Part shown: positions 41,918 to 49,547 of the stretch, one piece after another
How the letters are laid out: every line of letters begins with the position of its first letter
Numbering within the stretch: position 1 is the first letter of the stretch
Assembly (NCBI GenBank): GCA_964387535.1
Contig: CAYLXH010000001.1
Coordinates: 1-64,000, forward strand
Length of the DNA stretch: 64,000 nt
Direction: 5' to 3'
DNA from: Butyricicoccus_A sp964387535
Lineage (GTDB): Bacteria; Bacillota; Clostridia; Oscillospirales; Butyricicoccaceae
Position numbers and translations under genes: made by a program
The notes under the pieces: model-generated
Databases searched by the model: none
What the model saw: the letters and a program-made list of their open reading frames with translations, nothing else
What the model was told of the DNA's origin: nothing

Positions 41918-43501
41918 TCAATAACCAAAGCCGTTTCCGAAGCCGTTTCCGTAGCCATAGCCATACCCATAGACACCGTCCTGCTGCTCCGAAGATTCCC
42001 TGGAATCCTGTGCGCTGGACGACGTGCTCGTCAGATCATTTTGATCCATCAGAGTGATGGTAATCTCCTTGTTCTTTCCGGACCGGTAGATCTTGAGCGT
42101 CATCTCATCTCCAGCCTGGTATTTCTCTTTGATCTCGTTGATATCGCTCATGCTGGTAATCGTCTCACCGTTGACCCCAATAATAATGTCATTGGGCTGA
42201 ATGCCCTGTTTGTAGGCATCCGAGGCCTGGTCCACGTTGGAAACCAATACACCCTGTGGAACATCATAATACGCTGCTGTATTTTCGTCAATATCGTATC
42301 CACTGATGCCAATGGCGGGGCGGCCAGTAACATGGCCGTACGCGATTAACTCATTAACAATATCCTGTGTCGTGCTCATCGGAATGGCAAATCCCATTCC
42401 CTCATAGCTTGCCTCCGCGGAAGATCCAGAAGACAGCTTGGAAGAGGTGATACCGATGACCTGACCGTATTTGTTAATCAGCGCGCCGCCGGAAGAGCCC
42501 GGATTGATGGCAGCATCCGTCTGGATCAGTGTCATCACGCGGTCATTGATCGTCACATTGCGGTCAATCGCTGAAATAAAGCCGCCCGTAAAGCTGTTTT
42601 GGAATTCTACACCGCCCGGAGATCCAATCGCATAGCAGCGGTCTCCCACCGTCAGGGCATCCGAATCACCAAACTCTGCGACTGGAAGGTCGTCCTTCGG
42701 GTCAATTTTCAGGACTGCCAGATCGGTCTGAGCATCCATGCCGACCAATTCCGCCTGATACTGTGTGCTGTCGCTCATAATAACGGTGAACTTATTGCCA
42801 TCCTCCACAACATGGTCGTTGGTAATGACATAGCCATCCTCACTCATAATGATACCAGAACCGGAGGCCTCACTGCCTACCGTGATGTCATCCACAATGA
42901 TGCTGACGATGGAGGGAGACACGGTTTGATAAATTTCCGTACTGCTCAGGCCGTCGTCCCCACTTTCTCCGCTTCCGGTCTTTTTCGTTGTGCTGATCTG
43001 TACCTTTGTCGAGTCCTCCGGGAGTCCGCTTCCAGCCTCCACGGTGCTGTTTGCCTGGTCCCCGGTAAGGCGGTCAAAATTCAGTCCCCCTCCGGCTGCC
43101 ATACCACCTACAAAAGCCACAACCGCCACTACCGCAGCGAGTGCTACAACCTTTGGTCCTGTTCCCGGTCCCTTTTTTGGCTTTTTCGGCCCTTTCCCGG
43201 AACTGCCTGAACTGCCCCACTGACTATATGGATTGCCCGCTGGGCCTCCCTGCGTATTCTGCCGGTATGGATTCGAATTACCTTGTGTGCTCTGGCTATA
43301 CGGGTTTCCTGTCTGTGAGCTTCCATTTGATTGATTGTTTGGATTGCTCTGCTGCGACGTTCTTCCATAGGACGCATTTGCACCAGACGCCATGTTGCTG
43401 TTCTGTGCCCCTCCCCCGGAAGCTCCGCGAACCGGAGTCTGAAATGGAGTTTTCGGCTCTTGTCCGTTATCCTCTGATCTATTGTTCTGTAACTCATCCA
43501 T
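41918..43501 (-). CDS. htrA: HtrA/DegP-type membrane-anchored serine protease with PDZ domain
   Basis: 527 residues. Residues 1-115 are a long Asn/Ser/Gly/Gln-rich cytoplasmic tail; one membrane helix (about 117-138) anchors it, so the rest is outside. Chymotrypsin-like domain with catalytic triad His230 (TNDHVV), Asp260 (TDLAVLKI) and Ser337 (NPGSSGG). A PDZ domain covers about 395-490. The C-terminal tail is a Tyr/Gly repeat (YGYGYGYGNGFGNGFGY). Envelope quality-control protease. It follows the kinase/regulator pair on the same strand, as in clostridial vic/wal-type loci. Confidence 0.94.
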   Translation of the reverse strand: MDELQNNRSEDNGQEPKTPFQTPVRGASGGGAQNSNMASGANASYGRTSQQSNPNNQSNGSSQTGNPYSQSTQGNSNPYRQNTQGGPAGNPYSQWGSSGSSGKGPKKPKKGPGTGPKVVALAAVVAVVAFVGGMAAGGGLNFDRLTGDQANSTVEAGSGLPEDSTKVQISTTKKTGSGESGDDGLSSTEIYQTVSPSIVSIIVDDITVGSEASGSGIIMSEDGYVITNDHVVEDGNKFTVIMSDSTQYQAELVGMDAQTDLAVLKIDPKDDLPVAEFGDSDALTVGDRCYAIGSPGGVEFQNSFTGGFISAIDRNVTINDRVMTLIQTDAAINPGSSGGALINKYGQVIGITSSKLSSGSSAEASYEGMGFAIPMSTTQDIVNELIAYGHVTGRPAIGISGYDIDENTAAYYDVPQGVLVSNVDQASDAYKQGIQPNDIIIGVNGETITSMSDINEIKEKYQAGDEMTLKIYRSGKNKEITITLMDQNDLTSTSSSAQDSRESSEQQDGVYGYGYGYGNGFGNGFGY

Positions 43502-43605
43502 GAGAAAATCCTCCTCTCGTGTTCTGCAATCATTGTACGATACAAATATGGTTTTTCCTTGTTTCCTATGTTAAGATTATGTGTATTTCTACACAAATTG
43601 CGGTG

Positions 43606-43640
43606 AAACTGCTCCCTAACTCACGGTCAGAGAGCAGTTT
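43606..43640 (-). terminator. possible terminator after the histidine kinase
   Basis: AAACTGCTCCC (43606-43616) pairs with GAGAGCAGTTT (43630-43640) with one mismatch. The minus-strand tail is only TTTCACC, so partial read-through into htrA is likely. Confidence 0.45.
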
Positions 43641-43645
43641 TTCTG

Positions 43646-45130
43646 TCAGCCTTGTGTCAGCCCGGGCAGATTGCTGCTGCTGTTCGGCTGCTTCAGCACC
43701 GCCGGAATCGTAAAGGAAAACTCCGTTTCATTATTGTTCGACCGTACAGAAATATCGCCTCCATGCAGAATAACGATTGACTTAACAAAATACAGTCCCA
43801 GCCCTGCTCCAGTGCGATCCATGCTTCGGGAGCGATCCACTTTATAAAACCGATCGAAAACATGAGGCAGATCCTCTTCCGGAATCGAGGAACCGGTATT
43901 CCGAATCGTAAAGTACGCCATGCGTCCCTGTAAGCCGGAACAAATCGTCAGCGCACCGCCCTCATTGACAAACTTCACAGCATTATCAAACAGGTTGTAT
44001 ACAACACGGTAAATGAGATCGCGGTCCCCATTTGCCGTCAGAAAATCCTGAAGCTGTACGTCAACATCCAATTGTTTTTGTTCCAACTGCTTCTCAAAGC
44101 TCAGGAGAACCTGAATCGCCGTTTCTGACAGGTCAAATGGAACGGGAGTGATGACCATCTCTCCGGATTCAATGCGCGCGGTTTCCAGCATCCGCAGCAC
44201 CATGCGGCTCAAACGGTGGGATTCCTGCGAAATAATCTCCAAATACTGCTGATGCTTTTCCGGAGGAATCGTGCCGTCCAGCATTCCGTCCGCAAACCCG
44301 CTGATCGACGTCATCGGTGTTTTGAGCTCATGCGATACATTCGCCACAAAATTTCGGGACAGCTCTTCCTGCTGGCGCATCGTGGAGATCATCGTATTAA
44401 AGCTCTCCGCGAGCTCGTCAATCTCATCACAGTTATTTTCCTCCGCCACGCGGACGTCAAAATCTCCACGGGTGAACTGTTTGACGGCCTGAACCATTCC
44501 CTTCAGCGGACGCGTCAGGATTGCCGACAAAAACCAGCTGATAATCAGCGTCAAAATCAGTGTCAGGAAAATGATGATCACATAACTGTGCATGACGTCA
44601 CTCATCAGGCTCATCGTATCCGTTGAGGAGGAGGCCGCAATGACCAGCGCGATGGTCGTGCCGTCTTCACCCACACAGCGGCGCCCTGCAATATAATAAT
44701 TTTTAGAAAACAGGCCGTTCAGATTGCCTAGGTCAAACAGCTCGTTGTTTGCGTTCAACTGCTCCGTCAGATCCTCACTCAGCGTGCCTATAGCCTGTCC
44801 TGTCTTTTCATCGCCCAGTGCAACCTGTCCGTCCTCTTCATCCGCACGAATCCAAATATTTCCCTGCGCATCCGCAATCAGAATCTGACAGTCGGATCCC
44901 GCTGCCATTTGCTGGAGATATACCGTCAGATTTGCCATCCGATCCTCATACAACTCCGGATCCTGGATCACAAACGACTGTACATTATCTACGGTTGTCT
45001 CAAGCTGTACCTTTTTCTGTACGACAGAGTATCGGCCAATCTGTGCCAGAAACACACTGCCGGCAAACGTAAAGCTGACTAAAATCAGTACGGCAAATGC
45101 GGCATACGTTTTGACAAACAGATTTCTCAT
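43646..45130 (-). CDS. membrane sensor histidine kinase
   Basis: 494 residues. TM1 (about 8-30), extracytoplasmic sensor region (about 31-175), TM2 (about 180-205), HAMP linker (about 205-258), phospho-accepting His near residue 266 in NVSHELKTPMTSISG, and a full HATPase_c domain (N box NLFDNAVKF near 385, GAGLGLYFVKSI near 449). No PAS domain is evident, unlike WalK of Bacillus. Encoded five bases after its response regulator, so a functional pair. Signal unknown. Confidence 0.94.
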   Translation of the reverse strand: MRNLFVKTYAAFAVLILVSFTFAGSVFLAQIGRYSVVQKKVQLETTVDNVQSFVIQDPELYEDRMANLTVYLQQMAAGSDCQILIADAQGNIWIRADEEDGQVALGDEKTGQAIGTLSEDLTEQLNANNELFDLGNLNGLFSKNYYIAGRRCVGEDGTTIALVIAASSSTDTMSLMSDVMHSYVIIIFLTLILTLIISWFLSAILTRPLKGMVQAVKQFTRGDFDVRVAEENNCDEIDELAESFNTMISTMRQQEELSRNFVANVSHELKTPMTSISGFADGMLDGTIPPEKHQQYLEIISQESHRLSRMVLRMLETARIESGEMVITPVPFDLSETAIQVLLSFEKQLEQKQLDVDVQLQDFLTANGDRDLIYRVVYNLFDNAVKFVNEGGALTICSGLQGRMAYFTIRNTGSSIPEEDLPHVFDRFYKVDRSRSMDRTGAGLGLYFVKSIVILHGGDISVRSNNNETEFSFTIPAVLKQPNSSSNLPGLTQG

Positions 45131-45135
45131 ACCAA

Positions 45136-45822
45136 TCAGTCCTTGCCGTCAAAGGTTTCAAACTTATAGCCGACACCCCACTTCGTCGAGATCTTCCACT
45201 TGTCACTGACATTATCCAGCTTCTCCCGCAGTCGCTTAATATGGACATCCACCGTGCGGGTATCTCCTGCGTAATCAAACCCCCATACTTCATCCAGGAG
45301 CTGAGCGCGGGTGAATACACGATTGGGACTCTGCGCGAGGAAATACAGCAATTCGATTTCCTTCGGCGGGGCGTCGACGCGCTTTCCGTCAATAATCAGA
45401 TCATATGCCTGCTTATCAATTGTCAGCTTATCAAACGAGATCTTTCGCTTTTCCTCCGGTGCAAAACGGCGGAAAATGGCGCGGACACGCGCGACAACTT
45501 CCCGCATCTCCAGCGGCTTGACGATATAATCATCGGCTCCCATTTCCAGTCCGTTTACCTTATCAAACGTCTCACCTTTCGCGGTCATGATGATAATCGG
45601 AACCTTGCTTTCCTCCCGAATGATCTTACATACCTGCCAGCCGTCCATGACCGGCATCATCACATCCAGCAGAATCATATCCGGGTCCTGTTCCCGCCAC
45701 TTGTCCACGCCGACCTGTCCGTTTTCTGCCTCAATAATTTTATATCCCTCGCGTTCGAGGTAGAGATGCAGAAGCTCGCGAATGTGCGCGTCATCTTCTA
45801 CAATCAGAATTTTCTTCGCCAT
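45136..45822 (-). CDS. OmpR-family response regulator
   Basis: 228 residues. Receiver with phospho-acceptor Asp53 (LLDVMMP), Thr80 and Lys102; C-terminal winged helix with recognition segment TRTVDVHIKRLREKLD near residue 198, close to WalR/YycF and PhoB types. Cytoplasmic. First gene of the regulator-kinase pair, followed by htrA. WalR-like half-sites occur upstream of the neighbouring 3D-domain genes, making this protein one candidate for binding them; a canonical WalR elsewhere in the genome is the other. Confidence 0.94.
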   Translation of the reverse strand: MAKKILIVEDDAHIRELLHLYLEREGYKIIEAENGQVGVDKWREQDPDMILLDVMMPVMDGWQVCKIIREESKVPIIIMTAKGETFDKVNGLEMGADDYIVKPLEMREVVARVRAIFRRFAPEEKRKISFDKLTIDKQAYDLIIDGKRVDAPPKEIELLYFLAQSPNRVFTRAQLLDEVWGFDYAGDTRTVDVHIKRLREKLDNVSDKWKISTKWGVGYKFETFDGKD

Positions 45823-45850
45823 ATACTGTCCCTCCTTGCGGTATACTGTT

Positions 45851-45856
45851 ATTATA
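45851..45856 (-). promoter_or_regulatory. -10 element of the response-regulator promoter
   Basis: TATAAT on the minus strand, 28 bases before the ATG at 45822 with AAGGAGG between. I find no good -35 at 16-18 bases, so this may need an activator. Confidence 0.5.
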
Positions 45857-45862
45857 CGTCAT

Positions 45863-45913
45863 TTATCGCAAAAAAGGATGACTATTTTGTGAACTGTTCC
45901 GTATAATTCTCAT
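45863..45913 (-). CDS. possible 16-codon small ORF in the regulator's upstream region
   Basis: ATG at 45913 has a perfect AGGAGG six bases upstream and a 16-residue frame ending TAA at 45863, just before the -10 of the response-regulator gene. No promoter for it is clear. The rest of the 366-base gap between 45823 and 46188 holds only this, the -10 and the terminator of the first 3D-domain gene; I see nothing else in it. Confidence 0.25.
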   Translation of the reverse strand: MRIIRNSSQNSHPFLR

Positions 45914-46142
45914 AATTTTCCTCCTAAACCCCAACATTCGACGGAGTTTGTGTTATTATGCGGTTTTCTGCCGGGCATTCCGTCAGCCATGGTTTTTCTG
46001 TCATTGATCCCAAACAAGACCGCACCGGACCCGTCAGTCATACACTGCGATTCCGGTATGATACCGTTACTGTCAAACCGAAGAACGGCAGATCCTGTTC
46101 CCCCATGAGCATACGAAGCAGCACTTCTGCCCAGCGGCTTCC

Positions 46143-46179
46143 AAAAAAAAGCAGCGGCTGCTTTCGTCACAACCGCTGC
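46143..46179 (-). terminator. intrinsic terminator of the 3D-domain gene at 46189
   Basis: GCAGCGG/CCGCTGC stem with a larger loop, followed on the minus strand by TTTTTTTT. Confidence 0.85.
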
Positions 46180-46188
46180 ACTGTTTTT

Positions 46189-46737
46189 TTATCCATTAAT
46201 GACATACACATCAGCATAATCAATTCCAATTCGATTAGCCTCTGCCTCACTGGTCACAAAAATATCAATAATCTTATTTTTGATCGCTCCGCCAGTGTCC
46301 TCCGCATAGTATACACCATATCCGTCAATATAGACCTTAGAGCCAAGGGAAATTACTCTCGAATCCACCGCAATCGTGTGGTTCAGACGCGGGGTCTTGC
46401 CGGATGCGGTAATGGTGTCTCCGCCATAGAACGTCAGCTTGAAATTGCCCATCGCCTTGGCACCGCTTGCAAACTTGATTCGATTATGGTGAACATAGCC
46501 AACCTTTCCATTGACTTTCACCTTCAGCCATTTACCGTCACTCGAGATATTTAATACCTTCCGGTTCGTTCCCTTTTTCATTACCGTCTTTTTCGCGCTG
46601 GAAACCGACGCGCTCGAGCGGACAACAACCTGTTTCGTTGCAGTGACGCGAGCCGCCGAAGCGGTTGCGGTAACTGCCGTTGCCAGTACCATCGTTGTCA
46701 GTGCAAGCAGCACAATACGCTTTATTCGCTGAATCAT
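46189..46737 (-). CDS. secreted SH3b-3D domain protein (copy 1)
   Basis: 182 residues. Signal peptide (1-28, ending ATASAA), an SH3b-like domain (about 30-88, with KKGTNRKVLNIS and VNGKVGYVHHN), then a C-terminal 3D domain (about 98-181) with the three conserved aspartates D125, D147 and D158 (AVD, AEDTGG, DIF). 3D domains are double-psi barrels related to MltA/RlpA and occur in YocH- and Rpf-like muralytic proteins. AGGAGG precedes the ATG. It is about 75% alike to the next gene, so a tandem duplicate. Likely cell-wall acting. Confidence 0.9.
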   Translation of the reverse strand: MIQRIKRIVLLALTTMVLATAVTATASAARVTATKQVVVRSSASVSSAKKTVMKKGTNRKVLNISSDGKWLKVKVNGKVGYVHHNRIKFASGAKAMGNFKLTFYGGDTITASGKTPRLNHTIAVDSRVISLGSKVYIDGYGVYYAEDTGGAIKNKIIDIFVTSEAEANRIGIDYADVYVING

Positions 46738-46769
46738 AGAAACCTCCTAATTCATTGCCTACAATTTAT

Positions 46770-46808
46770 TGTAACTATTTTGTTTCTGTTTTGTTACTGT
46801 TCTGTAAT
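46770..46808. promoter_or_regulatory. phased array of WalR-like half-sites, copy 1
   Basis: Plus-strand hexamers TGTAAC (46770), TGTTTC (46781), TGTTAC (46792), TGTAAT (46803), exactly 11 bases apart. The last two form a perfect TGTWAH-N5-TGTWAH WalR/YycF box; TGTTTC differs at one position. The array begins one base after the -10 and covers the start site and leader of the gene at 46189. Confidence 0.75.
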
Positions 46809-46809
46809 T

Positions 46810-46838
46810 ATAATAGCAGACAATCCCTTGTCTGTCAA
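46810..46838 (-). promoter_or_regulatory. sigma-A promoter of 3D-domain gene copy 1
   Basis: Minus strand: TTGACA (46838-46833), 17-base spacer, TATTAT (46815-46810). Confidence 0.88.
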
Positions 46839-46923
46839 GGATTTTCTCACCATTTTATCAAACTTTTTCCGTCTTTTTTCGGCGAAATATCGCAAAATCG
46901 CTGTATTATCTATACAAATCCAT

Positions 46924-46956
46924 AATAAAACAGCAGCTGCATTCCACAGCCGCTGT
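46924..46956 (-). terminator. intrinsic terminator of the 3D-domain gene at 46971
   Basis: CAGCAGCTG (46931-46939) with CAGCCGCTG (46947-46955), a 9-bp stem with one wobble, followed on the minus strand by TTTTATTATG. Confidence 0.75.
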
Positions 46957-46970
46957 CATTGCCCGTGTGG

Positions 46971-47510
46971 TTAGTCTAGCAGATATACCTTAGCATAGTC
47001 AATGCCCTTTGCATTGGCCTCCGCCTCACTGGTCACAAAGATGTCAATAATATTATTCTTGATCGCTCCGCCGGTATCCTCCGCATAATAAGTACCATAT
47101 CCTTCAATGTAGACCTTGGAGCCAAGAGAAATCACTCTCGGATCCACCGCAATCGTGTGGTTCAATTGCGGGGTCTTGCCAGATGCGGTAATCGTATCTC
47201 CGCCGTAAAAGGTGAGCTTGAAGTTGCCCAGATCACCGGAGGTAAAATCCATACGGTTGATGCGAACATAACCAACCTGTCCGTTCACCTTTACCCGGAC
47301 GAATTTTCCATTCTTGGAAATGCTCAGAACCTTCCGGTTCGTGCCCTTGCTCATCGACGTCAGCTTTTCACTGGATACCGAAGCCTTCACATGAACCGCA
47401 GCCGACCGGTTTGCAGTAACACGGGCAGCCGAAGCGGTAGCCGTCAATGCAATTGTAAAAACAAGTGTCGTCAGTGCAATCAGTGCAACGCGCTTCATTC
47501 GCTGAACCAT
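46971..47510 (-). CDS. secreted SH3b-3D domain protein (copy 2)
   Basis: 179 residues with the same layout as copy 1: signal peptide (1-28), SH3b-like domain, 3D domain with LTFYGGDTITASGKTP near residue 98 and the three aspartates in AVDPRVI, AEDTGG and IDIF. GGAGG lies six bases before the ATG. Differences cluster in the SH3b domain (VHVKASVSSEKLTSM), while the 3D domain is almost unchanged, suggesting changed wall targeting with the same chemistry. Own promoter and terminator. Confidence 0.9.
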   Translation of the reverse strand: MVQRMKRVALIALTTLVFTIALTATASAARVTANRSAAVHVKASVSSEKLTSMSKGTNRKVLSISKNGKFVRVKVNGQVGYVRINRMDFTSGDLGNFKLTFYGGDTITASGKTPQLNHTIAVDPRVISLGSKVYIEGYGTYYAEDTGGAIKNNIIDIFVTSEAEANAKGIDYAKVYLLD

Positions 47511-47556
47511 GTGTGTCCTCCCGTATCGTAAACTCTGCGAGTTATTCTCTCAAATT

Positions 47557-47595
47557 TGTAATTTCCTTGATAACATTTTGTTACCGTTCTGTAAT
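47557..47595. promoter_or_regulatory. phased array of WalR-like half-sites, copy 2
   Basis: TGTAAT (47557), TGATAA (47568), TGTTAC (47579), TGTAAT (47590), exactly 11 bases apart. The last two form a perfect WalR box; TGATAA has one mismatch. Same position relative to the promoter as in copy 1. Confidence 0.75.
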
Positions 47596-47596
47596 T

Positions 47597-47625
47597 AGAA
47601 TACCGGACGAGGACATATTTGTCAA
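47597..47625 (-). promoter_or_regulatory. sigma-A promoter of 3D-domain gene copy 2
   Basis: Minus strand: TTGACA (47625-47620), 17-base spacer, TATTCT (47602-47597). Confidence 0.88.
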
Positions 47626-47654
47626 GCCGATTTTTTAATTTTGTGGAATACTTA

Positions 47655-47697
47655 CAAAAGAAAAGACGGCATTTTCGAGAGAAAACACGCCGTCTTT
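47655..47697 (-). terminator. intrinsic terminator of the phosphatase/oxidoreductase operon
   Basis: AAAGACGGC (47662-47670) with GCCGTCTTT (47689-47697), large loop, followed on the minus strand by TCTTTTG. Confidence 0.7.
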
Positions 47698-47718
47698 GTG
47701 TGATATATCAATTTTTAT

Positions 47719-47779
47719 TGTTACCGTTTGTGCAACATGTTGTAACCATCCTGTAATCTCTCAGTAAGCAACCTGTAAC
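47719..47779. repeat. third phased array of WalR-like half-sites
   Basis: In one 11-base register: TGTTAC (47719), a degenerate site at 47730, TGTAAC (47741), TGTAAT (47752), a degenerate AGTAAG (47763) and TGTAAC (47774). TGTAAC-CATCC-TGTAAT is a perfect WalR box. It lies between the stop codon of the oxidoreductase and its terminator, about 95-155 bases upstream of the -35 of 3D-domain copy 2. Confidence 0.6.
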
Positions 47780-47791
47780 AACACCGTGCAC

Positions 47792-48856
47792 TCATTCTCC
47801 TCGTTTTCCTGTCATCCGGCGCGCTCGAAGCAGTCGTGCCGCACAGCGATCCGGATCCACTCGCCACTGGCATTCTGCGCAGTCCAGGCACCGCGCCGGC
47901 TCTTTGCCCGCCAGCGCCTCTGCCGCCCAGTTCGGGTTTGCCAGCGTACTTCGCCCGATATCCACCATGTCCACATCGGCAGCTTCCAGCACCTGACACG
48001 CATCTGCCCGCGTGCGGATGCCATTGACCGCGAAGACCGGGATGGCTACCCGTTTCCGGACTTCCGCTGCCGCATAAATAATATCCTTACAGGGAAATCC
48101 TTCTGCGGCAAACGGCTCCGACTCCTCGGCAAATCCATACGAGATGTCCAGAAAATCACTGCCACCCCGTTCCAAAACCGCTGCATGCCGCAGCCCATCC
48201 TGCAACGTCGGTTCAAAACCACCCAGACGGATCCCCACGATAAACTCCTCGGGCACCTCGGCACGGATACGTTTCAGCACTTCCAGCACAAACCGTTCGG
48301 GCTGTGCTCCATAGCCATCGTCACGTCGGTTGACGCGCTGGTTCAAAAACTGTGACATCAGATACGCATGGCAGCCGTGCAGTTCCACGCCATCGTATCC
48401 CGCTCGCACCGCTCGTTTTGCCGCATCCACAAATTCCTGCTGCACCCGGGCGATATCTTCCTCTGTCATGCGGCACCCTGTCTTGCCGTGCCAGCAATAG
48501 GCATCCGGACACAGAGGATGCTCGGCAATACCTACCACACCGGCGTGGTGAATCTGAACCAGAATCGGGCATCCTTCCGCGTGAACGGCCTCCGTGATCC
48601 GGCGCAGTCCTGAAATGTGTTCGTCGCTCCAAATCCCCAACTGTGTTTCTGTCAGTCTGCCGTCCGACGCGATACAAGTCGCTTCCTGAATGATCAGCCC
48701 TGGCCCTCCTCGGGCGATCTCCTGATAATGTGCTACATGCCGATCCGAAACCTTGCCGCTTCCATCCGACCAATGATAAATTACCATCGGCGGCACGCAG
48801 ATACGATTGCGAATGCGTGTGGTTCGGAGTGTCAGCGAGTCATTCAGCCGTTTCAT
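47792..48856 (-). CDS. NADH:flavin oxidoreductase, Old Yellow Enzyme family
   Basis: 354 residues, TIM-barrel FMN enzyme without extra domains. RIRNRICVPPMVIYHWSD at the start, ELHGCHAYLMSQ near residue 167 (substrate-site His pair), late CLDCAECQWR Cys cluster. It shares long conserved runs with the enzyme at 40768 (for example NRICVPP, VIQEATC/IIQEATC, QLGIW), so they are paralogues. Start overlaps the phosphatase stop by four bases, an operon pair. Substrate unknown. Confidence 0.9.
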   Translation of the reverse strand: MKRLNDSLTLRTTRIRNRICVPPMVIYHWSDGSGKVSDRHVAHYQEIARGGPGLIIQEATCIASDGRLTETQLGIWSDEHISGLRRITEAVHAEGCPILVQIHHAGVVGIAEHPLCPDAYCWHGKTGCRMTEEDIARVQQEFVDAAKRAVRAGYDGVELHGCHAYLMSQFLNQRVNRRDDGYGAQPERFVLEVLKRIRAEVPEEFIVGIRLGGFEPTLQDGLRHAAVLERGGSDFLDISYGFAEESEPFAAEGFPCKDIIYAAAEVRKRVAIPVFAVNGIRTRADACQVLEAADVDMVDIGRSTLANPNWAAEALAGKEPARCLDCAECQWRVDPDRCAARLLRARRMTGKRGE

Positions 48857-49530
48857 CCCCTGTCTCCCCTTTCCATTGCTCCGTCACGATCTTCCTTCCA
48901 AAATTTTGAGCGAAACAGCGCGTCTGCCGGAAGATGTGTCGTACTGTTATAGTCCAAAAATTCCGGTGCATCCGGTTTGGGAAACACGACCGTTGTGACC
49001 GAAGCGTTGGATACCATGCGCGGCTTCATCTCATCGAACGGACAGTCCACCGTGCCAAGATATGTCATCAAGGCAAATCCATGCGAAACGATGGCAATCG
49101 TCCCTTCCGGATGCGCGTTTACCAGCTGCTCAACCGCGGCGCGCACCCGTTCCCATACCTGTCGTCCGGTCTCTCCCTCCGGCGGCGCAAACTGTGTCGG
49201 ATTCGAGCGCAGCGTTGTCATGCTGCCCGGATACCGTGCTTCATTTTCTTCATTTGTATGATTTTCCAACAGTCCCCCGTTGACTTCACGCAGTCCATCC
49301 ACTGGAATCGGGTCACAGTCCAGATAGCGGCAGATTCCCTCTGCGGTCTGCCGTGCCCGGAGCAACGGACTGCAATACACCGCATCCACCGGCATTCCTC
49401 GAAATCGCTCTGCCAACGCATCTGCCTGCTTTTGGCCCATCTCCCCCAGCGGGGTATCCGTCGCCCCCTGAAAACGTCCCGTTTCATTGGACGCTGTCGT
49501 CCCGTGCCGGACAAAATAAACGGTTGTCAT
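48853..49530 (-). CDS. histidine phosphatase family protein
   Basis: 225 residues. YFVRHGTTASNETGRFQG at residues 5-22 has the nucleophilic His; SPLLRARQTAEGI near 54 and IAIVSHGFALMTYLG near 147 supply the remaining active-site Arg/His. Related to phosphoglycerate-mutase-like phosphatases; substrate not decidable. AGGAGG lies ten bases before the ATG but the terminator of rmlA ends directly before that site, so its expression needs read-through or a promoter inside rmlA. Confidence 0.88.
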   Translation of the reverse strand: MTTVYFVRHGTTASNETGRFQGATDTPLGEMGQKQADALAERFRGMPVDAVYCSPLLRARQTAEGICRYLDCDPIPVDGLREVNGGLLENHTNEENEARYPGSMTTLRSNPTQFAPPEGETGRQVWERVRAAVEQLVNAHPEGTIAIVSHGFALMTYLGTVDCPFDEMKPRMVSNASVTTVVFPKPDAPEFLDYNSTTHLPADALFRSKFWKEDRDGAMERGDRG

Positions 49531-49547
49531 CGTTCTGTCTTCCTCCT

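Noticed and set aside
43565..43590. A WalR box upstream of htrA (TGTTAA-N5-TGTGTA)
   Set aside because: The second hexamer differs at two positions and no phased repeats follow, unlike the arrays at the 3D-domain genes.
45910..46170. 86-codon minus-strand frame between the response regulator and the first 3D-domain gene
   Set aside because: Its first codons lie inside the terminator of the 3D-domain gene, there is no good ribosome site, and the composition looks random.
45958..46554. 198-codon plus-strand frame opposite the first 3D-domain gene
   Set aside because: Mostly antisense to a clear gene with signal peptide and conserved domain; no promoter or ribosome site.
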